DNA from: Hydrogenophaga sp.
GTDB taxonomy: Bacteria; Pseudomonadota; Gammaproteobacteria; Burkholderiales; Burkholderiaceae_C
Reading direction: 5' to 3'
DNA length: 64,000 nucleotides
Assembly (NCBI RefSeq): GCF_018780385.1
Contig: NZ_JADMJO010000016.1
Span: 1 to 64,000 of the forward strand
Below are positions 34,870-44,879 of this stretch, piece by piece (positions within the stretch are counted from its first letter, which is position 1; each line of letters starts with the position of its first letter). The notes beneath the pieces were generated by a model. That model ran no database searches and was not told the DNA's origin. It was given only the letters and a program-made list of their open reading frames with translations. A program made the position numbers and the translations under genes.

Positions 34870-35418
34870 TCAGAGATTCATGAGTTCGGCGAGCACTGCG
34901 TGGCCTGCCGGCCAGTCGCCCAGGCCGGACTCGGCGTTGATGTGGCCGGCCTCGCCCAGGTCGACAAAGCGTGAACCCCAGGCCAAGGCCAAGGCCTGCA
35001 CGCGCTCGAAGCTGCAATATGGGTCGTTGCGGCTGCCCACCAGCACGCTGGGGAATGGCAGACGCTGCATGGGAATGGGCGACCAGCTGGGCAGCACCGG
35101 GCGCATCTCTTCTCGCTCGGCGTCTCCGGGCGCGACCAGCAGCGCGGCTTTCACACGCGCGGTGTTCTGCGAGTGCGCCGCCCACGCCGCGGCATGCAGG
35201 CAACCCAGGCTGTGCGCCACGAGCACGGCGGGTTCGTCGCAGGTGAACAGCACGTCTTCGAGCCGGGCGATCCAGTCACCTCGGCGCGGTTGCATCCAGT
35301 CGTGCTGGTCCACCCGGCGGTAGCCGTGGGCCGCTTCCCAGAGGCTTTGCCAATGGTCGGGGCCGCTGTTCTGCCAACCCGGAAGGGTGAGGACGTTCTG
35401 AGGTTTCACGTGAAACAA
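34870..35418 (-). CDS. RBBP9/YdeN-type alpha/beta hydrolase between parA and parB
   Basis: This 182-residue serine hydrolase has LTLPGWQNSGPDHWQSLWE at the N terminus (the RBBP9/YdeN signature), the nucleophile in VAHSLGCLHAAAWA, and a C-terminal His in GEAGHINAESGLGDWP. The start is uncertain. A TTG at 35418 gives MFHVKPQ, and a GTG three codons later is possible; neither has a good ribosome binding site. The first codons are a parS site, so ParB loading and this gene's start overlap. It lies 18 nt after parA, and parB follows after 17 nt. Confidence 0.88.
   Translation of the reverse strand: MFHVKPQNVLTLPGWQNSGPDHWQSLWEAAHGYRRVDQHDWMQPRRGDWIARLEDVLFTCDEPAVLVAHSLGCLHAAAWAAHSQNTARVKAALLVAPGDAEREEMRPVLPSWSPIPMQRLPFPSVLVGSRNDPYCSFERVQALALAWGSRFVDLGEAGHINAESGLGDWPAGHAVLAELMNL
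35402..35417. other. parS site 1 (15/16 match)
   Basis: GGTTTCACGTGAAACA differs from the parS consensus TGTTTCACGTGAAACA only at the first base. It overlaps the start of the hydrolase gene and is translated there as FHVK. Confidence 0.88.
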
Positions 35419-35436
35419 CCTGAAGGAATGAGACGT

Positions 35437-36207
35437 TCAGAGCTTGCCGATGCGCGCCACCATCTCGGACGCGAAGGCCACAAAGGCCTGGCTGCCCCGG
35501 GCGGACGGGTCAAAAATGACGCCGGGCAGGCCATAGCTCGGCGCTTCGGCCAGGCGCACATTACGCGGGATCACGGTGTCGAACACCTTGTCGCCGAAGT
35601 GGGCCTTGAGCTGGTCGCTCACCTGCTGCTGCAGGGTGATGCGTGGGTCGAACATGACGCGCAGCAGACCGATGATGGCCAGATCCTTGTTGAGGTTGGC
35701 GTGCACCTGCTTGATGGTGTTGACGAGATCGGTCAGGCCTTCGAGCGCAAAGTACTCGCACTGCATGGGCACGATCACCCCGTGCGCGGCGCACAGGCCG
35801 TTGAGGGTGAGCATGCTCAAGGAAGGCGGGCAGTCGATCAGCACGAAGTCGTAGTTGTCCAGCACCTCGGCCAGCGCGGTTTTCAGGCGCTTCTCACGCC
35901 GCTCCACCTCCACCAGCTCCACCTCGGCACCGGCCAGCTCGCGGTTGGCGCCGAGCACGTGGTAGCCGCACTTCTCCGAGAACACCGCCGCCTCGGCCAC
36001 CGAGGCGGATTCCAGCAGCACGTCGTAGACCGAGAGGGCCATTTGCCGCTTGTCCACACCCGATCCCATGGTCGCGTTGCCCTGCGGGTCGAGGTCGACC
36101 ATCAGCACACGCTGGCCCACCTTGGCCAGGCCGGCGGCCAGATTCACCGTGGTGGTGGTTTTGCCGACGCCGCCCTTCTGATTCGCCACACAGAAAATTT
36201 TCGCCAT
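35437..36207 (-). CDS. parA: Chromosome-partitioning ATPase ParA (Soj)
   Basis: This 256-residue deviant-Walker ATPase segregates chromosome origins with ParB. The P-loop KGGVGKTTTTVNLAAGLA is at residues 11-28 with the signature Lys11. LMVDLDPQGNATMGSGV is the Walker A' region, and DFVLIDCPPSLSMLTLN the Walker B region. It lacks the N-terminal HTH of plasmid type Ia ParA, as expected for a chromosomal system. The LysE-type exporter gene ends nine bases upstream. Confidence 0.97.
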   Translation of the reverse strand: MAKIFCVANQKGGVGKTTTTVNLAAGLAKVGQRVLMVDLDPQGNATMGSGVDKRQMALSVYDVLLESASVAEAAVFSEKCGYHVLGANRELAGAEVELVEVERREKRLKTALAEVLDNYDFVLIDCPPSLSMLTLNGLCAAHGVIVPMQCEYFALEGLTDLVNTIKQVHANLNKDLAIIGLLRVMFDPRITLQQQVSDQLKAHFGDKVFDTVIPRNVRLAEAPSYGLPGVIFDPSARGSQAFVAFASEMVARIGKL

Positions 36208-36216
36208 GTGTTCTTC

Positions 36217-36831
36217 TTATTTGGAGATGGCCAGCTTGATGCCGAAACCGATGAGGAAGACGCCGGCGACCTTCTCCAGGACACGGCCGATGACCGGGTT
36301 GGCGCGCATGCGCTCGGCCAGAAAATGGGTGAGCAGGGTCACGGCCAGGCCGTAGGCGAAGGTGAGCACCGCGATGGTGGCGGCCATGGCGCCAAAGGTG
36401 ACCAGACCCTGGTGGCGGGCCGGGTCCACGAACAGGGGGAAGAAGGCCATGTAGAACACGATGGCCTTGGGGTTGAGCAGGGTGATGACGATGGCCTGCT
36501 GGAAATACTGGCGCGGGCGGATGTTGAGGATGGGTGCGCCGCCGGGCTTGGCAATGAGCATCCTGAAACCCAACCAGGCCAGGTAGGCGGCGCCCAGCCA
36601 CTGCACGGCACTGAAGGCCGCCGGATAGGCCGCCAGCAAGGCCGCCACACCGGCCACCGCCAGCCACATCAACACCTGGTCACCGGCGATCAGGCCCATG
36701 GTGGCGGCCAGCCCGCCTCGCATGCCCCCCTTGCCGGTGGAGGTGACCAGCGCCAGATTGCCCGGGCCGGGGATGAGCAGGAACACGACGATGGCGGCGA
36801 CAAAAGCGCCGTAGTCTGCAATGCCGAACAT
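36217..36831 (-). CDS. LysE-family translocator
   Basis: This 204-residue inner-membrane exporter has six hydrophobic segments. FLLIPGPGNLALVTSTGKGG near the N terminus and QYFQQAIVITLLNPKAIVFYMAFFPLF in the middle are typical of RhtB/LysE amino-acid or homoserine-lactone exporters. It sits within the rsmG-parA block on the same strand, an order I recall from related Comamonadaceae, and has no evident link to partitioning. Confidence 0.92.
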   Translation of the reverse strand: MFGIADYGAFVAAIVVFLLIPGPGNLALVTSTGKGGMRGGLAATMGLIAGDQVLMWLAVAGVAALLAAYPAAFSAVQWLGAAYLAWLGFRMLIAKPGGAPILNIRPRQYFQQAIVITLLNPKAIVFYMAFFPLFVDPARHQGLVTFGAMAATIAVLTFAYGLAVTLLTHFLAERMRANPVIGRVLEKVAGVFLIGFGIKLAISK

Positions 36832-36910
36832 GGAGAACCCCCGGGAAGTGGAGGGTCGAGTTTACGTGAAGGGTTTTGCAGTCACGGCGGCGATCCGCGC
36901 ACCGTGTTGC

Positions 36911-37585
36911 TCAGGCCACAGCCGCGGGCCCTGGGCGCATCCAGACAATGCAGCGCTCGGCATCCAGCCCGGGCACCTGGAGCTGTTCCACGTGAAACAC
37001 ATCCACCGCGCCGGCCTCGGATTCCAGCGTGGCCAGCTCGTCGCCGGGGTGTTTGCCCTTCATGGCCATCCAGACGCCACCGGCGTTCAAGGCACCCTGC
37101 GACCAGTTGGTGAAGTCCACCAGCGATGCGAAGGCCCGCGAGCACACGACGTCAAAGCCCTGCCCTGACAAGGCGTTGAGGCTTTCCACCCGCGCGTGCA
37201 AGCCGCGCAGGTTGGGCAGCTTGAGGGTGGCCGCCGCCTGCTGGATGAACGCCGCCTTCTTGGCCACGGTGTCCACGCAGGTCACGTCCATCTGCGGGCA
37301 GGCGATGGCGATCACCACGCCGGGCAAGCCACCGCCGGAGCCGACGTCGAGCAACTTGACCGATCGATCGCCCACCTGATGCAGCAAAGGCTTGATGGCC
37401 GCCAGGCTGTCGAGCAGGTGGTGGGTCATCATCTCTTCGGGCAAGCGCACGGCCGTGAGGTTGTAGACCTTGTTCCACTTCTGAAGCAGGCCCAGGTAGT
37501 CGAGCAACAGGTCGATCTGGCGCGCGTCGAGCGCGAGCTGGAGCGACTGCAGGCCGGCCTGCAGGGTGGTCCTCAAGGCGCTCAT
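36911..37585 (-). CDS. rsmG: 16S rRNA (guanine-527-N7)-methyltransferase RsmG
   Basis: This 224-residue SAM-dependent enzyme methylates G527 of 16S rRNA. The SAM loop [10 protein letters not shown] is at residues 80-89. [10 protein letters not shown] and HHLLDSL upstream and [14 protein letters not shown] downstream are family-specific. The ATG overlaps the mnmG stop (ATGA). A parS-like site near its 3' end is translated as FHVEQ. Confidence 0.96.
   Translation of the reverse strand: MSALRTTLQAGLQSLQLALDARQIDLLLDYLGLLQKWNKVYNLTAVRLPEEMMTHHLLDSLAAIKPLLHQVGDRSVKLLDVGSGGGLPGVVIAIACPQMDVTCVDTVAKKAAFIQQAAATLKLPNLRGLHARVESLNALSGQGFDVVCSRAFASLVDFTNWSQGALNAGGVWMAMKGKHPGDELATLESEAGAVDVFHVEQLQVPGLDAERCIVWMRPGPAAVA
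36984..36999. other. parS site 2 (15/16 match) within rsmG
   Basis: TGTTCCACGTGAAACA differs from the parS consensus by T-to-C at position 5. It is translated on the minus strand as VFHVEQ in RsmG. Confidence 0.8.
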
Positions 37586-39555
37586 GCTTCCAGATCCGCC
37601 GCAACTGGCAGCGTGGCAAAACCCTTGAAGCCACCCTTCTTCAGGTGGATCAGCAGCAGCGAGATGCTCGCGGGCGTGATGCCCGATATGCGCGAGGCCT
37701 GCCCCAGCGTCTCGGGTCGGTGCTGGGACAGCTTCTGCCGCGCCTCGAACGACAAGGCAGCCACCTGCAGGTAGTCCAGATCGGTCGGCAGCTTCAGGCC
37801 CTCGTAGTGCGAAGCGCGTTCCACTTCGTTCTTCTGGCGGTCGATGTAGCCCGAGTACTTGGCCGCGATCTCCACCTGCTCCACCACGGGTTCCAGCAGA
37901 TCGCCCAGTGTTTCACGTGAAACGTCGGGGCCGACATACTTGCCCGCGTCGAGCCCGACCAGCTCCGCATAGGCCACACCGGGGCGGCGCAGCAGGTCGA
38001 ACAAGTTGTGTTCGTGTTCGATCGCCTTGCCCAGCACCCGCTCCGATTCGGCCGCGGGCAAAGTGCGCGGGTTCACCCAGGTGGCTTTGAGTCGCTCTGT
38101 TTCACGTGAAACAGCGTCGCGCTTGCGGCAGAAAGCATCCCACTGCGCGTCGCCCACCAGGCCCATGCGGCGGCCGGCTTCGGTCAGGCGCATGTCGGCG
38201 TTGTCCTCGCGCAGCTGCAGGCGGAACTCTGCCCGGCTGGTGAACATGCGGTAGGGCTCGGTCACGCCCTGGGTGATGAGGTCGTCGACCAGCACACCGA
38301 GGTAGGCTTCGTCGCGGCGCGGCAGCCAGGCGTCTTCACCCCGGCATTGCAGCGCGGCGTTGATGCCGGCGAACATGCCCTGGGCCGCCGCCTCTTCGTA
38401 GCCGGTGGTGCCATTGATCTGACCGGCAAAAAACAGGCCCTGGATCTGTTTCGTCTCGAAGCTGCTCTTGAGCGAGCGCGGGTCGAAGTAGTCGTATTCG
38501 ATGGCGTAGCCGGGGCGCAGGATGTGCGCGTTCTCCAACCCCTTCATGCTGCGCACCAGCTGGTACTGAATGTCGAACGGCAGGCTGGTGGAGATGCCGT
38601 TGGGGTAGACCTCGTGCGTGGTCAGGCCCTCGGGCTCCAGGAAGATCTGGTGGCTGTCCTTGTCGGCAAAGCGGTTGATCTTGTCTTCCACGCTCGGGCA
38701 ATAGCGCGGGCCCACGCCCTCGATCTTGCCGGTGAACATGGGGCTGCGGTCGAAGCCGCTGCGGATGATGTCGTGCGTGCGCTCGTTGGTGTGCGTGATC
38801 CAGCACGGCACCTGCTGCGGGTGCATGGCCGTGTTGCCCATGAAGCTGAACACCGGCACGGGTTTGTCGGCGTTCATGCCGCCGGGCACGCCGTCGCCGG
38901 GCTGCTCGGTGCACTGGCTGTAGTCGATGCTGCGGCCGTCCAGGCGCGGTGGCGTGCCGGTTTTCAAACGGCCTTGCGGCAGCTTCAGCTCTTTCAGACG
39001 CGCCGAGAGCGACACGGCGGGTGGGTCGCCCGCGCGGCCAGCGGCGTAGTTGTTCAGGCCCACATGGATCTTGCCGTCAAGGAAGGTGCCGGCGGTCAGC
39101 ACCACGGTTCGACTGCGGAAGCGGATGCCCACTTGCGTCACAGCGCCCACCACACGGTCACCTTCGACCATCAGGTCGTCCACCGCCTGCTGGAACAACC
39201 ACAGGTTGGGCTGGTTCTCCAGCATCCGGCGGATCGCGGCCTTGTAGAGCACGCGGTCGGCCTGGGCGCGGGTGGCACGCACGGCCGGGCCCTTGGAGCT
39301 GTTGAGGATGCGGAACTGGATGCCACCCTCGTCGGTGGCCAGTGCCATCGCGCCGCCCATGGCGTCCACCTCTTTGACCAGGTGGCCCTTGCCGATGCCG
39401 CCGATGCTGGGGTTGCAGCTCATCTGGCCCAGCGTCTCGATGTTGTGGGTCAGCAGCAGCGTCTTGCTGCCCATCCGAGCGGCAGCGAGCGCGGCTTCGG
39501 TGCCGGCGTGGCCGCCGCCAACGACGATGACGTCAAATTCCTGTGGGTACAACAT
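37582..39555 (-). CDS. mnmG: tRNA uridine-5-carboxymethylaminomethyl modification enzyme MnmG (GidA)
   Basis: This 657-residue FAD enzyme acts with MnmE to make the cmnm5 modification of the U34 wobble base. The FAD fold [20 protein letters not shown] is at residues 10-29. [48 protein letters not shown] and FTSRAEFRL are diagnostic. ATG 39555 gives the standard N terminus; the frame is open farther upstream only as antisense of a low-complexity gene. Two parS sites are embedded, both read as VSRET. MnmG genes commonly lie near the replication origin. Confidence 0.97.
   Translation of the reverse strand: MLYPQEFDVIVVGGGHAGTEAALAAARMGSKTLLLTHNIETLGQMSCNPSIGGIGKGHLVKEVDAMGGAMALATDEGGIQFRILNSSKGPAVRATRAQADRVLYKAAIRRMLENQPNLWLFQQAVDDLMVEGDRVVGAVTQVGIRFRSRTVVLTAGTFLDGKIHVGLNNYAAGRAGDPPAVSLSARLKELKLPQGRLKTGTPPRLDGRSIDYSQCTEQPGDGVPGGMNADKPVPVFSFMGNTAMHPQQVPCWITHTNERTHDIIRSGFDRSPMFTGKIEGVGPRYCPSVEDKINRFADKDSHQIFLEPEGLTTHEVYPNGISTSLPFDIQYQLVRSMKGLENAHILRPGYAIEYDYFDPRSLKSSFETKQIQGLFFAGQINGTTGYEEAAAQGMFAGINAALQCRGEDAWLPRRDEAYLGVLVDDLITQGVTEPYRMFTSRAEFRLQLREDNADMRLTEAGRRMGLVGDAQWDAFCRKRDAVSRETERLKATWVNPRTLPAAESERVLGKAIEHEHNLFDLLRRPGVAYAELVGLDAGKYVGPDVSRETLGDLLEPVVEQVEIAAKYSGYIDRQKNEVERASHYEGLKLPTDLDYLQVAALSFEARQKLSQHRPETLGQASRISGITPASISLLLIHLKKGGFKGFATLPVAADLEA
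37909..37924. other. parS site 3 (15/16 match) within mnmG
   Basis: TGTTTCACGTGAAACG matches the parS consensus except for the last base. It is read as VSRET in MnmG. Confidence 0.88.
38098..38113. other. parS site 4 (perfect) within mnmG
   Basis: TGTTTCACGTGAAACA is an exact match to the bacterial parS palindrome, 189 bp from site 3. It is read as VSRET in MnmG. Confidence 0.93.
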
Positions 39556-39762
39556 GGTGGTGATCGCTTCCGGGGTGCTGCCAGCCCGGCGCCCCGGGCA
39601 ACCCGGGATTGTCCCACCGTTGGGCCTTTTCTGCCCCGCCCCGCCATCGGGTCCACCGCCGAAGCCCGCACCACCCAGTGCGCGGACCGGATGGCGATGA
39701 TTCGTGTGGATTCCTAACCTGAGCGTCAGCCCATCCCCGGGCAGACCACAGTAAGGATTCCC

Positions 39763-40233
39763 ATGAAAACACACTGGCTGGTGGCCTCCGCTGCGCTCGC
39801 CTGCTCCCACGCCCACGCTGGCGCCGGCTTCATGTTCGGCATCAGCCACAACTTCGGCGGCGACACCGGCGTCACTTTCAAGATCCTGTCGTCCGACCGC
39901 CGCAACCAGCCGGTGCTGGCCGCGGGCGTGAGCTTCTTCCCCGGCGACGGTCGCCAGATCGGGCTGGACGTGGGTGTGGGCTACAGCTTCCGGCGCACCA
40001 CCGTCACCTTCAGCCGCGACCTGGTCATGGAGCGCTTCCAGGTCGCCTGGGGACTGTCGAGCACGCGCTGCCCGCCAGCGCCAGCGCCGGCGTCCTCCCC
40101 GGCACCGGCCCCAGCAGCACCTTTGTCCCCACTTTCGCTTCCGCCGCCACCGCCACCACCTTCGCCCCCTGCACCGCCACCCGAGCCAGAGCCCGAGGAT
40201 GACGACGACGACTACTACAACAGCGTCTTCTGA
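39763..40233 (+). CDS. Exported protein with proline-rich and poly-Asp tail
   Basis: This 156-residue protein has a signal peptide (about residues 1-19, AHA cleavage site), then a short beta-strand-rich, glycine-rich domain (about 20-100, [20 protein letters not shown] through GVGYSFRR). An Ala/Pro then poly-Pro stretch (104-140) follows, with acidic [10 protein letters not shown] (141-150) and the ending YYNSVF. The front half looks like part of an outer-membrane or surface beta structure. No family recognised. AAGGA lies before the ATG. It is divergent from mnmG. Confidence 0.75.
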   Translation: MKTHWLVASAALACSHAHAGAGFMFGISHNFGGDTGVTFKILSSDRRNQPVLAAGVSFFPGDGRQIGLDVGVGYSFRRTTVTFSRDLVMERFQVAWGLSSTRCPPAPAPASSPAPAPAAPLSPLSLPPPPPPPSPPAPPPEPEPEDDDDDYYNSVF

Positions 40234-40256
40234 GCGAAGGCCGCGACAATGGCGGG

Positions 40257-40847
40257 ATGAGCACACCCCTACCCCTCCTCGTTTTCGCCGGCAGCACGCG
40301 CGCCCAATCCTTCAACCGAAAACTGGCCACGGTCGCCGCCGAGCGTGCCCAGGCCGAAGGCGCCCAGGTCACCCACATCGAGCTGGCCGACTTCGATCTG
40401 CCGATCTACAACGCCGACCTCGAAGCGCGCGGCACGCCCGCGGCCGCGGTCAAGCTCAAGGAGTTGTTCCACGCCCATCCGGCCTGGATCATTGTTTCGC
40501 CCGAGTACAACGGCAGCTACACCGCGCTGCTGAAAAACACCATCGACTGGGTCTCCAGCCCCATCAAGGGCGACCCGCTCTGGTCCAGCGGCACCAAGCC
40601 GTTTGCCGGCAAGGTGGTGGGTTTGCTGAGTGCTTCGCCGGGAGCCTTGGGTGGCTTGCGAAGCTTGTCGCACCTCACTCCACTGCTCCTGAATTTGCAG
40701 TGCTGGGTGGCGCCGAAGCAGTTCGCGCTGTCCAGGGCGGGTGACGCTTTCGACGCCGACGGCCAACTGGTGGCCGAGCCTGCGCGCAACGCGGTGCATG
40801 GCGTGATCGACCAGGTGCTGTGGGCCGGCCAACGCCTGCTGCCCTGA
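40257..40847 (+). CDS. NADPH-dependent FMN reductase family protein
   Basis: This 196-residue flavodoxin-like reductase resembles ArsH/ChrR/SsuE-type quinone or azo reductases. [15 protein letters not shown] binds the FMN phosphate, and [23 protein letters not shown] is the family motif. [16 protein letters not shown] lies near the C-terminal half. It starts 23 nt after the proline-rich protein gene and may be co-transcribed with it. Confidence 0.93.
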   Translation: MSTPLPLLVFAGSTRAQSFNRKLATVAAERAQAEGAQVTHIELADFDLPIYNADLEARGTPAAAVKLKELFHAHPAWIIVSPEYNGSYTALLKNTIDWVSSPIKGDPLWSSGTKPFAGKVVGLLSASPGALGGLRSLSHLTPLLLNLQCWVAPKQFALSRAGDAFDADGQLVAEPARNAVHGVIDQVLWAGQRLLP

Positions 40848-40857
40848 GGCAGCACAC

Positions 40858-42252
40858 TCAAGGCGCCTTGGTGCGCTGCAGGATCTGCTCGGTCAGCTTC
40901 TGGTAGACGCCGTCGAAGTGGTGGCCCCCGGCCATGGGCACCGGGGTCACGAACTCGGTGGGGACCTGCGGGCACAGGGTATCGCGGTCGTCGGTGCCGT
41001 AAATGCACCAGGTCCTGGCCGCCGACATCTTCTTCAGCTCAGGCATCAGTGGCAGGCCGGCGGTGTTCTTGCTGACCCAGTTGGTCAGACGGAATTCGAA
41101 CGAGGCTTTTTCGCCCGGCCCGATGAGCACCGTGTGGGCCAGCAGCCCGCTGGAGGTCGCGGGCAGCCGGTTGACGGCGAACGGCAACACGTCGGCACCT
41201 TGTGAATAGCCGATCAAGATCACGCGGGTCTTCTTCCATTGCGCGGCAAAGGTGCGCATCACGCGGTCGAGATCCTGCGCCAGGCCTTCGGGCGTGCGGG
41301 CCGACCAGAAGTAGCGCAGCGAATCCAGCCCCACCACCGGCACACCGGCGACCGCCAGCTTGGCCGCCAGCTGTTTGTCGATCCCGGCCCAGCCGCCGTC
41401 ACCCGAGAGCAGCACGGCCAGGGTGTCCGACGGCGCGGTGCTGGGCACCAGCACCAGCGGCAGATCGGCCACGCCGCTGCCGGGCGCCACCGGGGCCACC
41501 ACCAGGTCTTTGGTGAGCTTCTGGTGCGCGGCCAGCAGCGGGGCCAGCGCACCTTGGCCGGTGGCCCCCGGGTGGTCCACGCCAGGCACCAGCACCAGTT
41601 CGGCACCGCCCACCTGGGCCACGAACTTCTGCGCGGCCCCGGGCGTGCACACCTTGTCATCACGGCCCTGCAGCGCCACCCAGGGCGCGCGCAGTGTCGG
41701 GGTGGGCAGCAGCGCCAGGCCCGCACCGCCGGCGCGCTGGGTGAAGTGCACGCCCTCGCCCTTGCAGAGCGGCTTGTTCAGGGCCAGCTCCGGGCAGAAG
41801 CCCATGGAAATGGCGCCGGCAAAGGTGTCTTCGGGCGCTTGCGCGAGCATGGCGTAGGCCAGGGTGCCGCCCAGGCCCGGGCCCACCAGCAGCGGCGGGA
41901 AATACGCCGGCAGGCGCGCATAGCCCTGCAGGAAATGCGAGAGATTTTCCAGGTCGCCGTCGGGCAGCAGGCAGTCGCCGCTTTCCTTGGCAATGCGCGC
42001 CAGCATGCGCGGCGTGTGGATGCCCGCCACCGCAGCGCCCTGCTCGGCCAGGGCCTGCGCCTGGGCGCCCAAGGCGGGCGTCCAGCCGGCATCGCCCGAG
42101 AGGAACAGCACGAACGACTTCGCTTCCCCCTTGGGCCGGTACAGCGAGACATCGGTGAAGCGGCCGTGCGAGATCTTCTCCTGCGCCTGGGCCGTCGCCG
42201 GGCCGCTGAGCGCCAGTGCTGCGGCCATCAGGGTGGTGGCAATGAGGTTCAT
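40858..42252 (-). CDS. acvB: AcvB/VirJ-family lysyl-phosphatidylglycerol hydrolase-like protein
   Basis: This 464-residue exported protein has a signal peptide (cleavage near AQAQE) and two alpha/beta-hydrolase-like halves, LSGDAGW (51-57) and LSGDGGWAGIDK (282-293). The C-terminal VirJ domain carries the nucleophile elbow GYSQG (Ser350). The N-terminal half has GPGLGG (124-129) and no serine there, so it is probably inactive. AcvB is known in Agrobacterium as a periplasmic lysyl-PG hydrolase paired with LpiA/MprF. Its start overlaps the mprF stop (ATGA), giving the same pairing here. Confidence 0.9.
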   Translation of the reverse strand: MNLIATTLMAAALALSGPATAQAQEKISHGRFTDVSLYRPKGEAKSFVLFLSGDAGWTPALGAQAQALAEQGAAVAGIHTPRMLARIAKESGDCLLPDGDLENLSHFLQGYARLPAYFPPLLVGPGLGGTLAYAMLAQAPEDTFAGAISMGFCPELALNKPLCKGEGVHFTQRAGGAGLALLPTPTLRAPWVALQGRDDKVCTPGAAQKFVAQVGGAELVLVPGVDHPGATGQGALAPLLAAHQKLTKDLVVAPVAPGSGVADLPLVLVPSTAPSDTLAVLLSGDGGWAGIDKQLAAKLAVAGVPVVGLDSLRYFWSARTPEGLAQDLDRVMRTFAAQWKKTRVILIGYSQGADVLPFAVNRLPATSSGLLAHTVLIGPGEKASFEFRLTNWVSKNTAGLPLMPELKKMSAARTWCIYGTDDRDTLCPQVPTEFVTPVPMAGGHHFDGVYQKLTEQILQRTKAP

Positions 42253-44825
42253 TTGGTGATCACGCGGCGCAGGCCGCCAGCGATGAGCGCGGCCACGTCG
42301 GCGAGGATGAAAAAGGGAGCGAAGCCGCCCGGGCAGGCGAGGTAACGGGGCTCCCAGGTGGGGTCGAATTTCTCCTTGAAACCCCGCAGACCCTGGAAGT
42401 TGTAGAAGTTCTCGCCGTGGTTGAACAGCAGGCGGCCCAGCCGGTGCCAGTTGGGTGCCAGCGGGTGCTGGGCCATGCCGGAGAGCGGCACCATGCCCAG
42501 GTTGAAGCGTTGGTAGCCTTCGGCCTTGAAGTGCAGCAGCGTCTGCGCAAACAAAAAATCCATCGAACTGCGCGGCGCGTTCGGCAGCTGGCGCATCAGG
42601 TCCACGCTGGCCTCCTGCTTCAGGTCGGTGCACAGGAGTGTGGCAAAGGCCACCGGCCGACCGGCCTGGCGCACCACGGCAATGGGCTGGCGCAGCACGT
42701 AGTCGCGGCGAAAGGCGCCCAACGAAAACGACTTTTCAGCCGTGTTGTGGTCGCTCAGCCAGGCGTCCGAGATGGCTTGCAACTCGTCGAACACGCCCTC
42801 GGCCTGGCCCGGGGCCAACACCTCGAAGTGCAGTTCTTCGCGCTGCGCACGCGCCACGCCGTGGCGCAGGTTGGCGCGGCGTTTGCCCTCCAGGCTGAAG
42901 CCGGGCAGATCCACCATCGCACACTCGCCCAGCTTGTAGACGCGCAGGCCGGCGTCCAGGACCACCGGCAGCGCTTCGGGGCGCACCTGGTAGAAGGCCG
43001 CGCGCCCACCGGCTTCGCGCGCCTGCTCCACGAAGCGCCACACCAGCTCGGTCCACTCGGCCACCGGGCCCACCGGGTCGTACAGCGCCACCCACGAACG
43101 GCCGCGCCGCCCGAACATGATGAATGCCCGCTGCGACTCCGACACCATCAGGCTCTTGTCGCCCATCATCACCAGCCCGGCGCCGGCCGAGCCCTGGCCA
43201 CGCACGATGCGCGCGGCCTGGTCGAGCGCGCCGGCGTCGGGCTTGATGAGCGCCGTGCGCGGGCGGCGCAGCAACTGGCTCAGCGCCAGCATCAGCGTGA
43301 TCACGGCCACCGCCACCATGGCCCGCAGCGAGCGCGGCGCGTAGCCGTCGAACTCGAACTGCCACCACACCTGGTTCACGTATTCAACATCGCGGTACAC
43401 AAAGAACAGCAGCGCCGTGAGCGCCGCCACCACCGCCGCCACCGCCGCCAGCCAGCCCCAGGTGAAGGCCTGCGAGAACAGCGCGGCCTTGCGGTTGAAA
43501 TGGCGGCGCGAGAGCGCCAGCGACGTGCCCAGCACGATCAGCAGCACCGCCTCGGACACCGCAATGCCCTTGGGCAGGCACAACACCAGGCTCAGCAGCA
43601 CCAGCACCAGGCCGGCCCACCACGAAGCGTCCAGCCGCAGGAACATGCCGCGCGCCACGAACAGCAGGGCCAGGCCGACGATGCTGCCCAGGAAGTGCGC
43701 CGCCTCCACCACCGGCAGTGGCATGTACTGGGCGAGCAGGTCCGTGGCGTCCTGCGTGGCCGGCGTCACGCCCGAGACCAGCAGGGCCACACCCACCACC
43801 CAGGTAAAGGCCGACAACAACAGCGGCGACAGGCTGGTGGCTGCTTTCATCACCGGCGTGGCCGCGCCCCGGCGCCACTCGGTGGCCGCCAGCCAGGCCA
43901 CGGCCAAGGCCAGCGGCAGCAGGTGGTAGACCACGCGGAAGAGCACCAGCGCGCCCGCCAGCTGCTCGGCCGGCACCCGCTGGCCCAGGGCCAGCAGCAT
44001 CACCGCTTCAAACACCCCCAGACCGCCCGGCACATGGCTGATCACGCCCAGCGCGATGGCCAGCGCGAAGAACCCCACAAAGGCGGGGAAGGCCACCGCG
44101 TCCGACGGCAACAGCACCCACAGCGCGGCAGCCGCCGCCACCACGTCCACCGCCGACACCAGCAGCTGCTGCGCGGCAACGGACGCGCTGGGCAGCCGCA
44201 GCACCAGACCTGGAAACACCTGTTGCTCCCCGCCCCGCCAGCAGAAACCGAGAAACACACCCGCGGCCACCATCACCGAAACACCCGCGAAATTCAGCAA
44301 CGCGGAGGGCACACCCAGCATGACCTGGACCGTGGCCGAGCCCCACACCAGCGCTGCCGCGCCCACCACCGCAATGCCCAGCGTGAAGCCCACGGCATTG
44401 AAGATGATCGCGCGCGAGATCAGGCCCGCTTCCAGCCCCGCCGCCCCGTAAAGCCGCATGCGCACCGCGCCGCCCGTGAGCACACCCAGCCCGATGGTGT
44501 TGGACAAGGCATAGGCAATGAACGCGGTCTTGCCGACCACGGGATAGGGCAGGCGTGCGCCGGCGTAGCTCAGCGCGGAGTGGTCGTAAAAAGTGAGGGC
44601 GACATAGCTCAGCACCGTGGCCAGCACCGACAGCAGCAACACCTTCAGCGGCGTGTCCCGCACCGCACCCACGATCTGGTCATAGCTGAGCTCGGCCATG
44701 ACCTTGTGCGCCCCCTGCACCACCAGTGCACCCAACAGCAGCGCCAGCGCGCCATAGACCCACAAGCGCCAGTGGCTGAGCCGTGAGATCAGGGTTTCGG
44801 GAGCGGGAACATTCACAAGCGACAT
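42249..44825 (-). CDS. mprF: Bifunctional lysylphosphatidylglycerol synthase/flippase MprF
   Basis: This 858-residue protein makes and flips aminoacyl-phosphatidylglycerol, lowering the negative charge of the membrane. About 14 hydrophobic segments fill residues 1-520 (flippase part, including [21 protein letters not shown]). The C-terminal DUF2156-type synthetase domain (about 540-858) contains [40 protein letters not shown] and [20 protein letters not shown]. Start ATG 44825. It forms an overlapping operon with acvB, like the acid-induced lpiA/atvA pair of rhizobia. Confidence 0.94.
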   Translation of the reverse strand: MSLVNVPAPETLISRLSHWRLWVYGALALLLGALVVQGAHKVMAELSYDQIVGAVRDTPLKVLLLSVLATVLSYVALTFYDHSALSYAGARLPYPVVGKTAFIAYALSNTIGLGVLTGGAVRMRLYGAAGLEAGLISRAIIFNAVGFTLGIAVVGAAALVWGSATVQVMLGVPSALLNFAGVSVMVAAGVFLGFCWRGGEQQVFPGLVLRLPSASVAAQQLLVSAVDVVAAAAALWVLLPSDAVAFPAFVGFFALAIALGVISHVPGGLGVFEAVMLLALGQRVPAEQLAGALVLFRVVYHLLPLALAVAWLAATEWRRGAATPVMKAATSLSPLLLSAFTWVVGVALLVSGVTPATQDATDLLAQYMPLPVVEAAHFLGSIVGLALLFVARGMFLRLDASWWAGLVLVLLSLVLCLPKGIAVSEAVLLIVLGTSLALSRRHFNRKAALFSQAFTWGWLAAVAAVVAALTALLFFVYRDVEYVNQVWWQFEFDGYAPRSLRAMVAVAVITLMLALSQLLRRPRTALIKPDAGALDQAARIVRGQGSAGAGLVMMGDKSLMVSESQRAFIMFGRRGRSWVALYDPVGPVAEWTELVWRFVEQAREAGGRAAFYQVRPEALPVVLDAGLRVYKLGECAMVDLPGFSLEGKRRANLRHGVARAQREELHFEVLAPGQAEGVFDELQAISDAWLSDHNTAEKSFSLGAFRRDYVLRQPIAVVRQAGRPVAFATLLCTDLKQEASVDLMRQLPNAPRSSMDFLFAQTLLHFKAEGYQRFNLGMVPLSGMAQHPLAPNWHRLGRLLFNHGENFYNFQGLRGFKEKFDPTWEPRYLACPGGFAPFFILADVAALIAGGLRRVITK

Positions 44826-44879
44826 GGCGTGTGCGGCAGTGTAGCGCTGGCCACCTGTGCAGGCCCGACAATCAATCAC

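Noticed and set aside
39556..40266. N-terminal extension of mnmG fused to an Arg/Trp-rich sequence
   Set aside because: The frame is open, but it is only the antisense of the proline-rich gene; MnmG begins normally at 39555.
42417..44786. Nearly 800-codon open frame antisense to mprF
   Set aside because: Composition shadow rich in His, Arg and Gln; no recognisable fold, and mprF is unambiguous.
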